Source: an uncultured Oscillospiraceae bacterium | GTDB taxonomy: Bacteria > Bacillota > Clostridia > Oscillospirales > Ruminococcaceae | Direction of reading: 5' to 3' | Length of the DNA stretch: 64,000 nt | NCBI GenBank assembly: GCA_910589145.1 | Contig: CAJUSD010000010.1 | Location: forward strand, 22,944-86,943 | Shown: positions 44,602 through 52,875 of the stretch, piece by piece | How the letters are laid out: every line of letters begins with the position of its first letter | Position numbering within the stretch: position 1 is the first letter of the stretch | The notes under the pieces: model-generated | What the model saw: the letters and a program-made list of their open reading frames with translations, nothing else | Databases searched by the model: none | What the model was told of the DNA's origin: nothing | Made by a program: the position numbers and the translations under genes

Positions 44602-44658
44602 TTGATTATTTTTCTGAAATGTATTATAGTAGATATAAGATAAAAAATCCATAATCAA
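44602..44658. promoter_or_regulatory. divergent control region between MMPL and TetR genes
   Basis: TTGATTAT (44602-44609) and ATAATCAA (44651-44658) form an inverted repeat around a minus-strand -10-like TATAAT (44628-44623). The half-sites are 41 bases apart, wider than a typical single TetR operator, so two binding sites or a chance repeat are possible. No clear -35 box is seen for the MMPL promoter. Confidence 0.35.
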
Positions 44659-44736
44659 ATTTCCCGCCAGATGATGGATAATAGACAATAAAAGATTGAA
44701 ACGATGATTAATTACAAAAAAGCAGGTGAATTTTTT

Positions 44737-45318
44737 ATGAACAAAAAGACAGAAGACCGCCGGATACGGAAAACCAAACAAGCACTGAAAAACAGCCTTG
44801 CCGCTTTGCTGGAACAAAAAGATATCCGGGATATATCTGTACAGGAACTTGCATCCCATGCAGATTTGAACCGGACAACCTTTTACCTGCACTATAAAGA
44901 CATCTATGACCTTCAACAGCAGATCGAAAATGAGGCAGCCAAGAAGATCAATGATATTTTAGAGGAATATGTTCCTCTGCAAAGGCATGAGCAGATTTAT
45001 TTTATGCTGACAAAGTTTTTGACTTGTATTCAGGAAGACGTGGACTTACACCACATTATTTTGGGGAAGAATAAGAATCAGGTCTTTTTAAGGGAGATTT
45101 GCCGCAGTGTAGAGCTGCATTGTGTAAAAGCTTGGACGGAAACCTTTCATATCCAGGGAGAGGAGGAAAAACTGGATTATTTTGGGGGGTTTATTATTCA
45201 GGGGTTTATGGCGGTGATTGTAAAATGGGTTGAATTTGGGATGAAGGAACCGCCGGAACAGATGGCCAGAATGATGGGGGACATGGGACTATATGGTATC
45301 CGGTTTCTGGAACAGTAA
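44737..45318 (+). CDS. TetR/AcrR-family transcriptional regulator
   Basis: This 193-residue regulator has an N-terminal HTH (KTKQALKNSLAALLEQKDIR and ISVQELASHADLNRTTFYLH, then YKDIYDL) and a helical C-terminal domain with a TetR_C_7-like pattern. The ATG at 44737 has AGGTGA at good spacing; an earlier in-frame start has none. Divergence from the MMPL-GLUG pair indicates local repression or activation. The repeat copy 2 lies after its stop. Confidence 0.92.
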   Translation: MNKKTEDRRIRKTKQALKNSLAALLEQKDIRDISVQELASHADLNRTTFYLHYKDIYDLQQQIENEAAKKINDILEEYVPLQRHEQIYFMLTKFLTCIQEDVDLHHIILGKNKNQVFLREICRSVELHCVKAWTETFHIQGEEEKLDYFGGFIIQGFMAVIVKWVEFGMKEPPEQMARMMGDMGLYGIRFLEQ

Positions 45319-45341
45319 AGGCAAAGGGGCATGCAGCACAT

Positions 45342-45513
45342 GGAAATCAAATTTCAGAATCATTGTAAAAAGAAGCAGAGAACGCCCGGCGCGGGCACAA
45401 AGCCAAGACAGTCATAAAACAAACCTGTATGAAAAGCTTTGGCCGCTTTCCCGAAAGCAGCGGGGGTCCAGGGTTGAGCAATGGAGCTGCTCAGAGCCAC
45501 CGGTCGCCAGTTC
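45342..45513 (-). repeat. interspersed hairpin element, copy 2 (inverted, truncated)
   Basis: In reverse orientation this copy begins with GGAAATCAAA (45342-45351), continues TTTCAGAATCATTG and CAGAGAACG, and carries the GCCGCTTTC and GAGCAG/CTGCTC-type hairpins with several substitutions. Homology stops at CGCCAGTTC (45513), so the portion with the terminator hairpin and AGTTCAGC stem is absent. The cobO promoter begins five bases later. Confidence 0.8.
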
Positions 45514-45517
45514 TCAG

Positions 45518-45562
45518 TTGACATTATTGGATGGAATGTCTATACTAGAATTAATAGACATT
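45518..45562 (+). promoter_or_regulatory. cobO promoter with overlapping palindrome
   Basis: TTGACA (45518-45523) and TATACT (45541-45546) are 17 bases apart. A perfect 9-base inverted repeat AATGTCTAT / ATAGACATT (45535-45543 and 45554-45562) spans the -10 box and the likely start point, a position typical of a repressor operator. The regulator is not identified. No cobalamin riboswitch was seen. Confidence 0.6.
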
Positions 45563-45576
45563 AAGGGGATAAGTGT

Positions 45577-46098
45577 ATGGAAAGAGGAATGATCCATCTA
45601 TATTCCGGGGACGGGAAGGGAAAAACAACAGCGGCGGTTGGGATAGCAGTCCGGGCCGCAGGGAGGAATAAAAAAATTGTCTTCTGCCAGTTTTTAAAAA
45701 ATAACCAAAGTGGTGAAATCCCTATTTTAACTTCAGTTCAGGGGATAGAAACTATATTGGATTATCCGGTATCCGGCTTCACCTTTTCCATGAACCGGCA
45801 GCAGAAAGAACAAACTGCCCTGGAGCAGCGGGAAAAATGGAAAAAGGCGGTTCAGCTTTCCCGGAATGTTGACCTGCTCATCCTTGACGAAGCCATAGCG
45901 GCGGTAAACGGAGGTTTTCTTCCTCTGACATGGGTAACAGAATTTTTAAAGAGTAAACCGGAAACTTTAGAAGTCGTCCTAACCGGACGAAATCCGCCGC
46001 CGGAAATTGTTTCCTTATGCGATTATTACAGCGAAATTAATGTAAAGGCGCATCCGTATGAAAAAGGTATTCCCGCACGGGAAGGGATAGAATTTTAA
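45577..46098 (+). CDS. cobO: cob(I)yrinic acid a,c-diamide adenosyltransferase
   Basis: This 173-residue enzyme adenosylates corrinoids to give adenosylcobalamin. The P-loop YSGDGKGKTTAAVG lies at about residues 9-22, with LLILDEAIAAVNGGF (Walker B) and VVLTGRNPPPEI as in CobA/BtuR/CobO. It fits with the cobalamin-dependent MetH in the same window. AAGGGGATAAG precedes the ATG. The gene has its own promoter and possible operator. Confidence 0.94.
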   Translation: MERGMIHLYSGDGKGKTTAAVGIAVRAAGRNKKIVFCQFLKNNQSGEIPILTSVQGIETILDYPVSGFTFSMNRQQKEQTALEQREKWKKAVQLSRNVDLLILDEAIAAVNGGFLPLTWVTEFLKSKPETLEVVLTGRNPPPEIVSLCDYYSEINVKAHPYEKGIPAREGIEF

Positions 46099-46125
46099 AT
46101 TTGTTTCAGGAAAGGGTTTGGGATT

Positions 46126-47022
46126 ATGACACAGATAGATAAAGCTCCATGGCAGGGGATTCTTCCCGCTGCTGCTACACCCTTTAACGATAAAAACCAG
46201 GTCAATGAAGCCGCCATGCTTGCCCTGATGGAGCGCAATCTGAAGGAAGGGGCTGCGGGATTCTTTATTGGGGGAAGCTCTGCCGAGTGCTTCCTGCTCT
46301 CCCATGAAGAGCGGATACGCACCTTTGAAATTGCCGCCGAAATGAGAGGAAAGGCAAAGCTTGCCGCCCATGTCGGTGCACTGGGGACGGACGAAGCCAT
46401 TGATTTCGCACATGCTGCCAAAAGACTGGGCTTTGACCTGATCAGCGCAACCGCGCCATTCTACTATAAACATTCCATGGATGCAGTGGCACAATATTAC
46501 ATGGACATTTTCCAGGCAGTGGAAATTCCCATTTTAATCTATAATTTCCCCGGCAATACGGGGGTGGATTTCGATTTATCCCATCCAGCTATTCAAAAAC
46601 TGCTGACCAGCGGAGCTATCGCAGGGGTAAAGCACACCAACCGGGATCTTTACCAGTTGGAACGGTTCCGGGACAGAAACCCGGATTTACTCCTGTTCTG
46701 CGGGTTTGATGAGATCCTCAGCGGGGCGGAAGCCATGGGCTGTGACGGGGCCATTGGCAGTACCTTTAATTTTATGCTCCCCCACTATTTGAAGCTGTGG
46801 GACGCCTGCAAAAAACAGGATAGGGATTCTGTTCTTTCCTTGCAGCACAGCGCCAATATTATCATGGAGACCATTGTCTCCCTTGGGCTTATCCCGTCTA
46901 TCAAGGCAATTCTGAAAATGCAGGGCATTGATGTGGGAGTGCCCCGCCGTCCGTTCCGCCCCATTTCAAAGGAGCAGGAGGAGCAGATTGCCCAGGTGCT
47001 GGAACAGTATCTTGTTCAATAA
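46126..47022 (+). CDS. nanA: N-acetylneuraminate lyase/DapA-family aldolase
   Basis: This 298-residue TIM-barrel aldolase has GGSSAECFLLSHEER (normally GSTGE), YNFPGNTGVDF with the catalytic Tyr (about 138) and GVKHTNRDLYQLER with the Schiff-base Lys (about 168). The overall pattern, including ATPFND and RPISKEQEEQI, best fits N-acetylneuraminate lyase rather than DapA. No other sialic acid genes are adjacent. It lies 27 bases after cobO on the same strand. Confidence 0.82.
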   Translation: MTQIDKAPWQGILPAAATPFNDKNQVNEAAMLALMERNLKEGAAGFFIGGSSAECFLLSHEERIRTFEIAAEMRGKAKLAAHVGALGTDEAIDFAHAAKRLGFDLISATAPFYYKHSMDAVAQYYMDIFQAVEIPILIYNFPGNTGVDFDLSHPAIQKLLTSGAIAGVKHTNRDLYQLERFRDRNPDLLLFCGFDEILSGAEAMGCDGAIGSTFNFMLPHYLKLWDACKKQDRDSVLSLQHSANIIMETIVSLGLIPSIKAILKMQGIDVGVPRRPFRPISKEQEEQIAQVLEQYLVQ

Positions 47023-47046
47023 AACCTTTGCGGAGGTGTTAAATCT

Positions 47047-47226
47047 ATGCTCTCTTTGGCGGACTGGTTTCTTCTTCTGTTAATTGCAGCCTGTATTGTG
47101 CTGGCGGTTCGATATGCCTGGCGGCACAGGGGGAACTGCGGCGGATGCAGCGGCTGCTGTGATAAATGCGGGAAAAACAGCTGCACGTCCAGAAAAGAGG
47201 GAGGAACGCCCCCAAGTCAATCCTGA
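47047..47226 (+). CDS. FeoB-associated Cys-rich membrane protein
   Basis: This 59-residue protein has one hydrophobic N-terminal helix (about 7-22) and then a basic segment and a cysteine cluster NCGGCSGCCDKCGKNSC, the pattern of the small FeoB-associated family. It has GGAGGTG upstream of the ATG. No feoA or feoB is in the window, so it is displaced from its usual partner. A terminator follows. Confidence 0.85.
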   Translation: MLSLADWFLLLLIAACIVLAVRYAWRHRGNCGGCSGCCDKCGKNSCTSRKEGGTPPSQS

Positions 47227-47239
47227 ATATAAAACGGTA

Positions 47240-47283
47240 TGGGCAGGAAATCCGTTGCCATTCGGTTTTCCTGCCCATTTTTT
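47240..47283 (+). terminator. intrinsic terminator before the ABC-F gene
   Basis: ATGGGCAGGAAA (from 47240) pairs with TTTCCTGCCCAT across CGTTGCC-type loop bases, followed by TTTTT. Confidence 0.85.
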
Positions 47284-47316
47284 GATAATGTTATTTTCCA
47301 TTTTTCGGAGGAAATT

Positions 47317-49248
47317 ATGTTAGTTGCAATCGACAATTTATCAAAAAGTTTTGCAGGACATCTGGTCCTGCAAAATGTCAGCCTGAAAATAGAAGACCGC
47401 GACCGGATCGGTTTAATCGGGGCCAACGGCGCGGGAAAATCCACCCTGTTAAAGATGATCGTCGGCGCATTGTCCCCGGATGAAGGTGAGGTCGCTGTCA
47501 CAAACAATATCAATATCGGTTTCCTGGAACAAAATACGGGCTTGGAACGCGGCAGCACCATCATGCAGGAAATGCGCAAGGTATTCACCCAGGTCAACGA
47601 CAGCGAACGGCAGATGAAGGAACTGGAAGCCGCCATGTCCCAAATCGACCATGAAGCCCAGCGGGAGGAATACGAAAAGCTTTCCGCCCAATATGCGGTA
47701 GTCCAGGAGCATTTCCAGCAGAACGAGGGTTATCTGGTGGATGTGAAGATCAAAACCATCCTAAACGGCATGGGTTTTGGAGATAAAGCTTTTGATACGG
47801 TGATAGACACCCTCAGCGGCGGGGAAAAGACCCGCCTTGCCATTGCGCGGCTTCTTCTGGAACAGCCGGAGCTGCTGATTCTGGACGAGCCCACCAACCA
47901 CCTGGATTTTAAAACCTTGATGTGGCTGGAAGAATACCTGAAAGACTATAAAGGCGCGCTGATGCTTGTCTCCCATGACCGGTACTTCCTGAATAAGCTG
48001 GTAACAAGCGTCTGCGAAATGGAGCGGGGGATTCTCACCCGCTACAAGGGCAACTATGACAAGTACCTCCAATTAAAGGAGGAACGGCTTGCCCGCCAGC
48101 AGAAGGAATATGAAATGCAGCAGGAAGAAATCGCCGCCATGCAGGATTATATAGCGAAGAACATAGTCCGGGCGACAACCTCCACGCGTGCCAAGAGCCG
48201 GGTACATGCCTTGGAGCGGATGGAGCTTATCGAAAAGCCCCCCAGCGAATTAAAACCCCCTAAAATTCATTTCTCCTATGAGCGCCCGCCGGTTAAGGAT
48301 GTCCTTCATGTCCGAAATCTGCGGCTGGAAGTCGGCAGAGGAAGCACTGCCAAGGTTTTGGCGGAATCCCTTGACCTGGATGTGATGCGGGGGGACAAGA
48401 TCGGGATTATCGGCGCCAATGGTGTGGGAAAATCCTCTTTTTTAAAGGCGATCCAGGGATTGATTCCTGTAACAGAAGGAACGATGGAGTGGGGAAAATT
48501 TGTCAAGCTGGCCTACTTTGACCAGGAGAATACACGGGTTGACCCCAATAATACGGTTTTAGAGGAACTTTGGAAACGCCATCCCACCGTCAATGAGCAG
48601 GAGATACGCTCCCGCTTGGGCGCTGTGCTGCTTACCGGCGAAAACGTCTTTAAGGAGGTGGGCAACCTCAGCGGCGGGGAGCGGGCGAAACTGGCTTTTG
48701 CCATCCTGGTGTTTGAATATGGCAATGTGCTTATTTTGGACGAACCCACCAACCATATGGATTTGGTGACAAAAGAAGTCATTGAGAAAGCGCTGGATGA
48801 ATTCGACGGAACGATTATCATGGTTTCCCATGACCGGTATCTGCTCAACAAGGTTCCAAACAAAATTGTGGAAATGCTGCCAGGGCAGATGATGCTGTAT
48901 AACGGAAATTTTGACTATTATCTGGAGCGCAGCGCCATTCTCGCTGAACAGCTGGCTGCTGCCGAAATCCAGGAAAAGAAAGAAATCAAAGAATCGGAAG
49001 GCGCAGCCCAGTACCACCGTTCCAAACAGCAGCGGAGTGAAGACGCCAGACGCAAGCGCAGGCTGAAAGAACTGGAAGACCTGATAGAGATTCTGGAAGG
49101 GGAAGAGGCGGAACTGGAACGCCAGATTGCTGATCCGGAAACTGCATCCGATTTTGAACTTTTAAATGAAAAATGCAGGGAATTGGAGGACGTGAAAGGC
49201 AGGCTCAACCAGGTTACAGATGAGTGGATCGCCCTTTCAGATGAATAG
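47317..49248 (+). CDS. ABC-F family ATPase
   Basis: This 643-residue cytoplasmic protein has two ABC ATPase domains without membrane helices: Walker A GANGAGKST (about 35) and GANGVGKSS (about 367), signatures LSGGEKTRLAIARLLLEQ and LSGGERAKLAFAIL, Walker B LLILDEPTNHLD and VLILDEPTNHMD. A linker between domains and a C-terminal coiled coil (about 560-643) are present. ABC-F proteins bind the ribosomal E site; some give antibiotic protection and others aid translation. The ATG at 47317 has GGAGGAAA before it. An ANT(6)-like gene follows after 13 bases. Confidence 0.94.
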   Translation: MLVAIDNLSKSFAGHLVLQNVSLKIEDRDRIGLIGANGAGKSTLLKMIVGALSPDEGEVAVTNNINIGFLEQNTGLERGSTIMQEMRKVFTQVNDSERQMKELEAAMSQIDHEAQREEYEKLSAQYAVVQEHFQQNEGYLVDVKIKTILNGMGFGDKAFDTVIDTLSGGEKTRLAIARLLLEQPELLILDEPTNHLDFKTLMWLEEYLKDYKGALMLVSHDRYFLNKLVTSVCEMERGILTRYKGNYDKYLQLKEERLARQQKEYEMQQEEIAAMQDYIAKNIVRATTSTRAKSRVHALERMELIEKPPSELKPPKIHFSYERPPVKDVLHVRNLRLEVGRGSTAKVLAESLDLDVMRGDKIGIIGANGVGKSSFLKAIQGLIPVTEGTMEWGKFVKLAYFDQENTRVDPNNTVLEELWKRHPTVNEQEIRSRLGAVLLTGENVFKEVGNLSGGERAKLAFAILVFEYGNVLILDEPTNHMDLVTKEVIEKALDEFDGTIIMVSHDRYLLNKVPNKIVEMLPGQMMLYNGNFDYYLERSAILAEQLAAAEIQEKKEIKESEGAAQYHRSKQQRSEDARRKRRLKELEDLIEILEGEEAELERQIADPETASDFELLNEKCRELEDVKGRLNQVTDEWIALSDE

Positions 49249-49261
49249 GAGGCTGTTAATA

Positions 49262-50140
49262 TTGAAGATGCGCACCGAAAAACAAATGCTGGAACTGCTC
49301 CTTGGCATTGCCCAAAGGGATGACCGGATTCTGGCAGTATATATGAATGGTTCCCGCGCAAATCCAAACGTTCCCAAGGACATTTTTCAGGACTATGATA
49401 TCGTATATGTGGTGACAGAAAATAAGCCTTTTATAGAGGATAAAAGCTGGATTGAGCAATTCGGCCCCCGGCTGTATATGCAGCAGCCCGATGAAATGGA
49501 TCAGTCGATGGGAAAACCGGTGGATTTTGCCGCCTGTTATGGATGGCTGATCCAGTTCGAGGACGGAAACCGGCTTGACCTCCACATTGAGCCGCCGGAA
49601 AAGACAAAAATTTTAGAGGACAAGATGTGTAAAATCCTGCTGGATAAAAAGGGGATCCTGCCCCCAATGCCGCCCTCTACGGATAAGGATTATCACGTTA
49701 AGAGGCCGTCGCCAGCCCAATATGAAGCCTGTGTCAACGAATTCTGGTGGTGTTTGAACAATGTGGCAAAGGGACTGTGGCGGGAGGAAATCCCCTATGT
49801 CCAGGATATGCTTGCCCTGATCCGCAGGGAGCTGGTAAAGATGCTTTCCTGGTTGGCAGGATGCAAAACCGATTTTTCCGTCAGTGTGGGGAAATCGGGA
49901 AAGTACTTATACCGCTGGCTTTCCAAAGGAGATTGGCAGGACTTTTTGAAAACCTATGCCTCCGGGGAGACAGTGGAGATATGGGAAGCTGCCATGGCCA
50001 TGTGCGGGTTGTTTGACCGGACTGCCAAAGAGACAGGGAAACGTCTGGGATATTCCTATGATGAAAAGACAGCAGAAGGAAGCTGGAACTGGCTCAAACA
50101 TGTCCGGCAGCTTCCAAAGGATGCGGAAGGGGTCTGTTAA
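49262..50140 (+). CDS. ANT(6)-like aminoglycoside nucleotidyltransferase
   Basis: This 292-residue protein matches the streptomycin 6-adenylyltransferase family: YMNGSRANPNVPKDIFQDYD with the catalytic Asp pair, YVVTENKPFIEDKSWIEQFG, and LHIEP carrying a third acidic residue. Whether it inactivates streptomycin cannot be read from sequence. AGGAGG at 49248-49253 points to the TTG at 49262 (eight bases spacing); an ATG at 49268 is also in frame. Its last base adjoins the helicase gene. Confidence 0.88.
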   Translation: MKMRTEKQMLELLLGIAQRDDRILAVYMNGSRANPNVPKDIFQDYDIVYVVTENKPFIEDKSWIEQFGPRLYMQQPDEMDQSMGKPVDFAACYGWLIQFEDGNRLDLHIEPPEKTKILEDKMCKILLDKKGILPPMPPSTDKDYHVKRPSPAQYEACVNEFWWCLNNVAKGLWREEIPYVQDMLALIRRELVKMLSWLAGCKTDFSVSVGKSGKYLYRWLSKGDWQDFLKTYASGETVEIWEAAMAMCGLFDRTAKETGKRLGYSYDEKTAEGSWNWLKHVRQLPKDAEGVC

Positions 50141-52243
50141 GTGGCGCAGTTTGCGGATGCAAAGGGCCTTTACCTGCATTTGGAGGAAAAAGGAATTTAT
50201 CTGAACCCGCAGCAGAGGCAGGCCGTAGAAGATTGCTCCGGCAGGCTTCTGCTTTTGGCAGTTCCAGGGGCGGGGAAAACCACTATCCTTGTCACCCGGC
50301 TCGCCTATATGATTTATCTCCGAAATATACGCCCTGAAAACATATTGACCCTTACGTTCAGCCGGGAAGCTGCCCGCGATATGGCTGGACGTTATCAAAG
50401 CCTGTTCGGGGAGGAGCGGGAAGCAGCGCCCCGCTTTTCCACCATTCACAGCTTTTGTTACCGGGTTTTGCGGGTGTATGCGCAAAAAAAGGGAAGCCAG
50501 CTCCCCAAACTCCTGGAAGAATCCCAGCGGACAAAGGTCATTATGGACATTTATCAGTCCCTCAATGGGGAACGGATGCCCGATGAACTTTATGAGCAGA
50601 TCAGCACTGCCATGAGCTACGGAAAAAACCTGATGTATTCCAAGGAGCAAATGTCCGGCCTTTTGCCCCAGTGCCAGGCTTTTTTCCCTCTTTTCCTGCG
50701 GTATGAGCAGCTGAAAAGGGAAAAAGGGTATTTTGATTATGACGATATGTTATCCTTTGCCTTGACTGCCCTAAAAAGGTACCCCTCCCTTTTGGATTTC
50801 TTTTGCCGGCAGTACCCTTTTGTACATGTGGACGAGGTTCAGGATACCTCCCTGCTCCAGCATGAGATTATCCGCCTTTTGGTGGGAAAGGAAGGGCGGC
50901 TTTTTATGGTTGGGGACGAAGACCAAAGCATTTATGGCTTTCGGGGCGCCTGCCCGGAAGCGCTTTTGCGCTTTCAGGAAATTTATCCTGGCGGGAAAAT
51001 CCTCAAAGCAGAGGAAAACTTTCGTTCCACACAGGAGATTGTCTCCCATGCTGCCCAGTTTATTGAAATAAACCGCTCCCGCTATCCCAAAAATATGACC
51101 ACCTGTCGGGAACAAGGGGATAAAATTCGGAAAACCTTTTTGGACAGCATCGAGCATCAATATTCTTATCTGGCGGCTGCACTGTCGCAGATTCCAGACG
51201 GGGAGACTGCCGCTGTCCTGTACCGGAACAACGATTCCGGCCTTCCCCTGGCGGATATGCTGGATCGGGAAAAGATACCCTTTTACATACGGGATCACCA
51301 GCCTGCCCTGCTCCGGCATTTTGTCACAGCGGATATGCTCCATTTCCTCCGGCTGTACCGCAATCCCTCTGACGTGGAGGCTTTTTTGAGGGTTTACTAT
51401 CGCATGAACGCTTATATTACGCGGGAGGAAGCGGAGTTTGTACGCCGCAATTCCGACAGGGGGGAGAATGTCTTTGACATTCTTTTGCTGAAAAGCCAGC
51501 AGGCGGATTTTTCCGACAGCGGCAAAAGCGGCAATACTGCCCGGCTGCAATTTTTAAGATATGCTGTCTCCCAACTGGGCGGCCTTCCCCCTGTGAAAAT
51601 GCTGGAAAGCATGGAAACGGATTTGGGCTATCTGGAATTCCTTCGCTTCCGGTATTCCGGGACTGCTCTGGATTCCGCCCTGCAAAAGCTGGGGGCGCTG
51701 AAATCCATTGCCAGAAGCTGCCCCAGCCTGGAACGGTTCCTCAGCCGTTTGGAGGAGATGGACAAGGTTATTTTAAACCACAGCCAGAGGGGGACGCCCT
51801 GCGCTGTCACACTTTCCACAATCCATTCCAGCAAGGGGCTGGAATTTGACAGGGTGTTTTTGATTGACGTGCTGGAGGGCCGGCTTCCCTCCGACCAAGC
51901 CGTTGAAAGGCAGATGGAAGGGGATATGGCGCTTATGGAGGAGGAAGCGCGCCTTTTTTATGTAGCTGTCACCAGGGCGAAAAATCAGTTGGAAATTGTC
52001 TCCTCTGCCCGGTCTGACGGCGGTATGGTGATGCCTTCGCGTTTTATCCACCGGCTGGTTGGAGAGAAAAAATCAGGGGAGTTTTCGTTGACGGCAGGGG
52101 AGCGGATAAAGCATAAGTATTTTGGAGAGGGAACTGTGCTGCGGCTGGATGAGGAGAACCACAATATCGAAATAAAATTTGACCGTTTTGGGATTAAGAC
52201 GCTGAGTACTAAGGTGGCGCTGTCCAATTTTCAGAAACGTTGA
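50141..52243 (+). CDS. UvrD/Rep-type ATP-dependent DNA helicase
   Basis: This 700-residue SF1A helicase has LNPQQRQAVEDCSG, Walker A AVPGAGKTT (about 39-47), Walker B HVDEVQDTS (about 229), GDEDQSIYGFRGA, ENFRSTQEI, and TLSTIHSSKGLEFDRVF with VAVTRAKNQ. The C-terminal KYFGEGTVLRLDEENHNIEI resembles the UvrD/PcrA polymerase-binding tail. The start is GTG directly after the ANT(6) stop, with GGAAGGGG upstream. It lacks a nuclease domain. Confidence 0.92.
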   Translation: MAQFADAKGLYLHLEEKGIYLNPQQRQAVEDCSGRLLLLAVPGAGKTTILVTRLAYMIYLRNIRPENILTLTFSREAARDMAGRYQSLFGEEREAAPRFSTIHSFCYRVLRVYAQKKGSQLPKLLEESQRTKVIMDIYQSLNGERMPDELYEQISTAMSYGKNLMYSKEQMSGLLPQCQAFFPLFLRYEQLKREKGYFDYDDMLSFALTALKRYPSLLDFFCRQYPFVHVDEVQDTSLLQHEIIRLLVGKEGRLFMVGDEDQSIYGFRGACPEALLRFQEIYPGGKILKAEENFRSTQEIVSHAAQFIEINRSRYPKNMTTCREQGDKIRKTFLDSIEHQYSYLAAALSQIPDGETAAVLYRNNDSGLPLADMLDREKIPFYIRDHQPALLRHFVTADMLHFLRLYRNPSDVEAFLRVYYRMNAYITREEAEFVRRNSDRGENVFDILLLKSQQADFSDSGKSGNTARLQFLRYAVSQLGGLPPVKMLESMETDLGYLEFLRFRYSGTALDSALQKLGALKSIARSCPSLERFLSRLEEMDKVILNHSQRGTPCAVTLSTIHSSKGLEFDRVFLIDVLEGRLPSDQAVERQMEGDMALMEEEARLFYVAVTRAKNQLEIVSSARSDGGMVMPSRFIHRLVGEKKSGEFSLTAGERIKHKYFGEGTVLRLDEENHNIEIKFDRFGIKTLSTKVALSNFQKR

Positions 52244-52313
52244 GCGGCAAAAAGTCTTCCTTTCCAGATTGGCGTTCTCAAGGCTATATCAAAAATCAGC
52301 AATCAAAACAGCA

Positions 52314-52339
52314 GGGAATTGCTTGTAAAAGCAATTCCC
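52314..52339 (-). terminator. hairpin after the pyrophosphatase-like gene
   Basis: GGGAATTGC / GCAATTCCC (52314-52322 and 52331-52339) with an eight-base loop lies just past the end of the minus-strand gene. On the minus strand it is followed by TGCTGTTTTG, a weak U-run. Confidence 0.5.
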
Positions 52340-52353
52340 CAATAAACTGAAAG

Positions 52354-52677
52354 TTACATTCTAATTTCTGATTTAAAGTATTGTTCCTGAAATTTTACCA
52401 TTTCCATGATTTCTTCTTTGCTGAATGTAACATTTTCAGGACAGACGACCCATTTTTCTTCTACATCGTCAAACCTGTGAATGACTGCAATGATTTTTCC
52501 CGTAAACTCCTTAACTGCTTCATTCACGCCTAATATATAGGCATCCTGCTCCTCTCCGTCTGCTGCAGTAATGCCCTCAATATATCCATAGTTAATTGGA
52601 TAATACATATCTTTGTGTTTGGGATGATATGTTCCGAGCGGCCTGTCAACCGTGACTGTAACAATGTCTCCGATCAT
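52354..52677 (-). CDS. inorganic pyrophosphatase-family protein (short)
   Basis: This 107-residue protein carries the family I pyrophosphatase core pattern: VTVDRPLGTYHPKHKDMYYP, NYGYIEG, DGEEQDAYILGV and WVVCPENVTFSKEEI. It is shorter than a typical enzyme (about 170 residues), as in a clostridial group of small homologs; activity is plausible but not certain. The ATG has ACAGGAGGG upstream. It is divergent from the response regulator gene. Confidence 0.85.
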   Translation of the reverse strand: MIGDIVTVTVDRPLGTYHPKHKDMYYPINYGYIEGITAADGEEQDAYILGVNEAVKEFTGKIIAVIHRFDDVEEKWVVCPENVTFSKEEIMEMVKFQEQYFKSEIRM

Positions 52678-52790
52678 AATAGCAATCCCTCCTGTAAATA
52701 TGATTAGTTCCTTTCACTTTAACAAAAAGTTTGATGCAAGTCAATCCACTTTCGTCAGAGCTGATTTCCCTGGGAATGCCCCTTTGCTGC

Positions 52791-52819
52791 TTGCCCTTCA
52801 TCCCAAGGCGTGGTATAAT
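52791..52819 (+). promoter_or_regulatory. probable promoter for the response regulator
   Basis: TTGCCC (52791-52796) and TATAAT (52814-52819) are 17 bases apart, about 55 bases before the gene. Confidence 0.65.
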
Positions 52820-52875
52820 AATTGATAGCTTATAATCATCCTTTTTACAGGTAAAGGAGCTGAACGAAAAGCCAT

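Noticed and set aside
45400..45576. Cobalamin riboswitch before cobO
   Set aside because: No B12-box-like sequence was seen; the leader after the promoter is only about 25 bases.
46126..47022. Assignment as dihydrodipicolinate synthase
   Set aside because: The motif around the catalytic Tyr and Lys (YNFPGNTG, GVKHTN) fits N-acetylneuraminate lyase better; no lysine genes adjacent.
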